Positions 6,164-7,835 of a stretch of 7,835 nucleotides of DNA are shown one piece after another. Source of the stretch: Dethiobacter sp. Its GTDB lineage: Bacteria > Bacillota_D > Dethiobacteria > Dethiobacterales > Dethiobacteraceae. The notes beneath the pieces were generated by a model. That model ran no database searches, was not told the origin of the DNA, and saw only the letters and a list, made by a program, of their open reading frames with translations. Location of the stretch: the NCBI GenBank assembly GCA_018333395.1, contig JAGXSQ010000154.1, positions 1 to 7,835 on the forward strand, in the 5' to 3' direction. The position numbers and the translations under genes were made by a program. The first letter of the stretch is position 1. The number at the start of each line of letters is the position of its first letter.

Positions 6164-6192
6164 ATTATAGATCAATAGACCGCATCGGTCAA
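6164..6192 (-). promoter_or_regulatory. Sigma-A promoter of the TetR-efflux operon
   Basis: Read on the minus strand, -35 is TTGACC (6187-6192) and -10 is TATAAT (6164-6169), with an ideal 17-base spacer. The -35 box is formed partly by the distal operator, and the transcription start falls at the proximal operator. Confidence 0.88.
6178..6190. promoter_or_regulatory. TetR operator, distal copy (GACCGCATCGGTC)
   Basis: It has the same arms as the proximal copy and differs only in the 3-base centre (CAT against TAT). It overlaps four bases of the -35 box, so bound repressor would exclude RNA polymerase. Confidence 0.85.
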
Positions 6193-6193
6193 T

Positions 6194-6416
6194 ATAATTT
6201 TCCATTGCTGCGGTCCTAATCTTGACCAAAAAAACAGCTTATTTTGTTTATCGTCCCCTCGCGTTGGTACAAGCGAACCAGGAACGAAAATTTTAACAGG
6301 CAACGTGTTGCACACCCCTCTTTGGGTACCGCCCCCCCCAATCGCAGAAAGTCAGCCAACAGAGGTTTGCTGTTTTATCGCTTGCTTGAGTGCGCCATGC
6401 AGGTCCAACCAACCAC
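6194..6416. other. Intergenic stretch with short palindromes
   Basis: No gene is recognised on either strand. It holds a GC-rich imperfect palindrome at 6252-6286 (CGTCC and GGAACG at the ends, TCGC/GCGA inside), a GCAAC/GTTGC dyad at 6300-6311 and a run of eight C at 6332-6339. The first palindrome resembles the dispersed REP-like hairpins found between genes in many Clostridia, but this is from general appearance only. Confidence 0.3.
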
Positions 6417-6593
6417 TTATTCTGAAATGCAAACATCCTCAACCGAGCCAATGCCTGAAACGAATCGAATATTCAGGCCTTCTGCGGGTATCTCAATCAG
6501 CGTAGTCTTATCACCGTCTTTGATTTGGAGGGTGTTTATCGGCTCATCGAGTTTCCCTACCAGCTTCCCTTTCGGGGTTCGAACGTCACCCAT
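6417..6593 (-). CDS. Small protein of unknown function (58 aa)
   Basis: A complete frame from ATG (6591-6593) to TAA (6417-6419), preceded by the ribosome site AAAGGAG 9 bases upstream. The product begins MGDVRTPKGKLVGKLD, continues with TLQIKDGDKTTLIEIPAEG and ends VEDVCISE. It has alternating polar/hydrophobic residues and several glycine or Asp-Gly turns (KGKLVGKL, IKDGDK), which predict a small all-beta protein with no membrane segment or signal. I do not recognise the family with confidence; short beta-rich proteins of this style occur near phage and mobile genes in Firmicutes. No clear promoter or terminator was found for it. Codon use and a proper ribosome site argue that it is real despite its length. 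Confidence 0.65.
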   Translation of the reverse strand: MGDVRTPKGKLVGKLDEPINTLQIKDGDKTTLIEIPAEGLNIRFVSGIGSVEDVCISE

Positions 6594-6636
6594 CTAGAAT
6601 TTCTCCTTTCCATGGTTGTTGTTGGATTACAGCAAA

Positions 6637-6676
6637 AAGCTGCTATCGCTTACCGCAATAACAGCTTACATTTTTT
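6637..6676. terminator. Long imperfect hairpin, possible bidirectional terminator
   Basis: 6637-6649 pairs with 6655-6667 around a TTACC loop, 11 of 13 positions matching (AAGCTG...CAGCTT at the base). On the plus strand six T residues follow after three bases (6671-6676). On the minus strand five T residues follow directly (6634-6638, overlapping the stem). It lies just upstream of the 58-aa gene on the minus strand, so it could end transcription entering from the right. Confidence 0.4.
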
Positions 6677-6744
6677 GGAGGCTTTTCTACATGGCTATGA
6701 CTTGGCTGTGATTTAGCAAATTCCGTTGTCACGCCCGCCTTTGA

Positions 6745-6774
6745 TTGACACATCATAGATTGTAAAGCTAAAAT
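6745..6774 (+). promoter_or_regulatory. Promoter in front of the truncated HTH gene
   Basis: A perfect -35 TTGACA (6745-6750) and a -10 TAAAAT (6769-6774) with an 18-base spacer. It points at the XRE remnant about 100 bases downstream. No intact plus-strand gene follows it inside the window. Confidence 0.55.
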
Positions 6775-6877
6775 CAATAAATCTAAATTTCCTCGCTCCA
6801 TGCGCTAATATTTGTATTATACTTTTAAAGGGGAGTGGCGCTTAGTGGATTGCGTTCCGCGAGGAGGGAGGCATATA

Positions 6878-6916
6878 GTGTTTAGCTATAACAAGCTCTG
6901 GAAGTTGTTCAGTTAA
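6878..6916 (+). pseudogene. XRE-type HTH regulator, N-terminal fragment
   Basis: After the strong ribosome site GAGGAGGGAGG (6861-6871) a GTG opens a frame reading VFSYNKLWKLFS and then TAA. The opening [MV]xSYNKLWKLL is characteristic of a family of short Cro/C1-type regulators common in Firmicute islands, which normally run on for about 60-70 residues (a helix-turn-helix follows). Here only about 10-11 codons remain before the similarity ends near 6907. An in-frame GTG at 6845 with its own AAAGGGGAG would add eleven residues; I prefer 6878 because it matches the family start. The break abuts the 3' end of the convergent gene at 6909, which suggests a deletion or insertion junction. Confidence 0.5.
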
Positions 6917-7835
6917 CCATGGATAATAATTCGAACCGACCTGTTTTGTGATTGAAATTTAGCTGATGTCGTAACCTTAAGGTATGTTCAAGCACCGGAA
7001 CATTAATCGTGCAGACTATTTTAAGTGTACCTTTTCCCTCAAATCCCTGCCATTCAATATTGATATTTCGCTTGTTTAACTCCTGGGTATTGCCCTCAAG
7101 CTCGATAACTTCAATCTCTCTAGTTAACGGATTCTGATAAACGACATATGCCGGCAGCCAAAAATACTCCTGCAAACCGGGACGAAAAAGAACAGCCATC
7201 AACTTTACCTGTTCTTTAGTTCCGTCTCCGGTAAAATCAACCCAACGGGAACCCAGTACTGTAAGGTCATAATCGTCAAGATCGATGCCCCGTTCAACTA
7301 CCCTAAGCATTAACCTCGCATACCTTTCAAATGGCTGTTCTAGTTCGTACAATGCCTTTGAGGGATACTCTTTCCCTCCTTTTTCCTGTTTTTCTGACTT
7401 CGTTATTGCTGCCGTTTTTGAAATGGCCTCCCAGTTAACATTCATACCTATTGTCTCCGACAAAAACCGGAGCGGCACGAATATTCTGCCTTTTAATAGC
7501 CGGGGGGCTTTATTGACATCCAAGAATACCAGTTCTCCGTTCCTATAAACCAAAGCAGAATTATCAGGGTTCAGTCTGAGAACTATCCGGCTGCTTCCTT
7601 TCTTAACGACGACTGTCCGGTTGAGCCAGACGATTTCAGCACCCAGACTGTTGCAAAAGGCTCGCAAAGGTACAAGCACCCGCCCGCGTTCTAAAATAGG
7701 TGCCGGGTCTAAACTGAGCCGTTTTGTATTAAAAGTTATGACAAGATCCTGCTTGGCTAGGGAATAGCCGGGAAAAAGAACCACGGAAAAAAGTGTCAGG
7801 CATACAGTAAACAGAAATCCAAATATTTTAGACAT
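6909..7835 (-). CDS. Secreted protein with copper-amine-oxidase-N (stalk) repeats
   Basis: 308 residues, ATG at the very edge of the window (7833-7835), so its ribosome site is not visible. Residues 1-27 form a Sec signal peptide ending SLA before KQD. Residues 30-145 hold the copper amine oxidase N-terminal-like domain with its two hallmark repeats, GRVLVPLRAFCNSLGAEIVW (51-70) and GRIFVPLRFLSETIGMNVNW (116-135). These Firmicute stalk domains act in cell-surface attachment; the name does not imply copper or amine oxidase activity. A charged linker follows, then a ~150-residue domain I do not recognise. This contains DFTGDGTKE (200-208), an EF-hand or FG-GAP-like calcium-loop pattern usually seen in VCBS/integrin-like or lipoprotein-type surface domains. 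The role is unknown; a cell-envelope protein is likely. Its 3' end overlaps the truncated HTH fragment. Confidence 0.88.
   Translation of the reverse strand: MSKIFGFLFTVCLTLFSVVLFPGYSLAKQDLVITFNTKRLSLDPAPILERGRVLVPLRAFCNSLGAEIVWLNRTVVVKKGSSRIVLRLNPDNSALVYRNGELVFLDVNKAPRLLKGRIFVPLRFLSETIGMNVNWEAISKTAAITKSEKQEKGGKEYPSKALYELEQPFERYARLMLRVVERGIDLDDYDLTVLGSRWVDFTGDGTKEQVKLMAVLFRPGLQEYFWLPAYVVYQNPLTREIEVIELEGNTQELNKRNINIEWQGFEGKGTLKIVCTINVPVLEHTLRLRHQLNFNHKTGRFELLSMVN

Noticed and set aside
6571..6593. GGGGTTCGAAC resembling a tRNA T arm, possible attR or tRNA fragment
   Set aside because: The flanking bases do not form a T stem or acceptor, there is no tRNA-Leu sequence match, and it lies within the codons of the 58-aa gene.
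6244..6597. 117-aa and 66-aa plus-strand frames
   Set aside because: Low-complexity composition, no ribosome site, and they lie over the better supported minus-strand 58-aa gene and non-coding DNA.
1..7835. CRISPR array, toxin-antitoxin, or phage defence module
   Set aside because: No spaced direct repeats, and no recognisable toxin, antitoxin or defence effector; the genes resolve as two transporters, regulators and remnants.

Overview
The window looks like a chromosomal stretch from an anaerobic, low-to-mid GC Firmicute (Clostridia or Negativicutes). The evidence is strong AGGAGG-type ribosome binding sites, TTGACA/TATAAT promoters, GTG starts, a lipoprotein-type solute-binding protein, a secreted protein with copper-amine-oxidase-N stalk repeats, and YxlF-like efflux ATPase motifs. 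This placement is an inference; no rRNA or clear taxonomic marker is present.

Layout. (1) 1-58 is the 3' part of a tRNA-Leu gene (anticodon CAG). It is followed on the minus strand by a decayed or truncated tyrosine recombinase (172-396) with its own terminator, the classic left edge of an element integrated at a tRNA gene. (2) 548-3750 is a plus-strand operon: a sigma-A promoter with a perfect 14-bp palindrome at the transcription start, then an 8-helix permease, an SsuB/TauB-type ATPase and an SsuA/NMT1-type lipoprotein, together a nitrate/sulfonate/taurine-class importer. Its 3' flank carries a frameshifted recombinase coiled-coil remnant and a strong intrinsic terminator. (3) 3822-6192 is a minus-strand operon: a TetR regulator, an ABC-2 type ATPase and an ABC-2 type permease, translationally coupled. 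Its promoter is embedded in two copies of the operator GACCG-N3-CGGTC. (4) 6194-6908 is mostly non-coding or decayed. It contains a 58-aa unannotated small protein gene on the minus strand (6417-6593), a hairpin, a plus-strand promoter, and the first ~11 codons of an XRE-type HTH regulator that stops abruptly. (5) 6909-7835 is a minus-strand secreted protein with copper-amine-oxidase-N repeats and a DxTGDG loop.

Functionally there are two independent transport modules, an importer and a self-regulated efflux pump. They are separated by scars of mobile DNA (integrase, recombinase and XRE fragments), so the region reads as an accessory island that has lost its mobility genes. I see no clearly new multi-gene system. 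The points most worth following up are the cysteine-marked importer with its enlarged permease and palindromic operator, the two-operator TetR promoter, and the small minus-strand protein.
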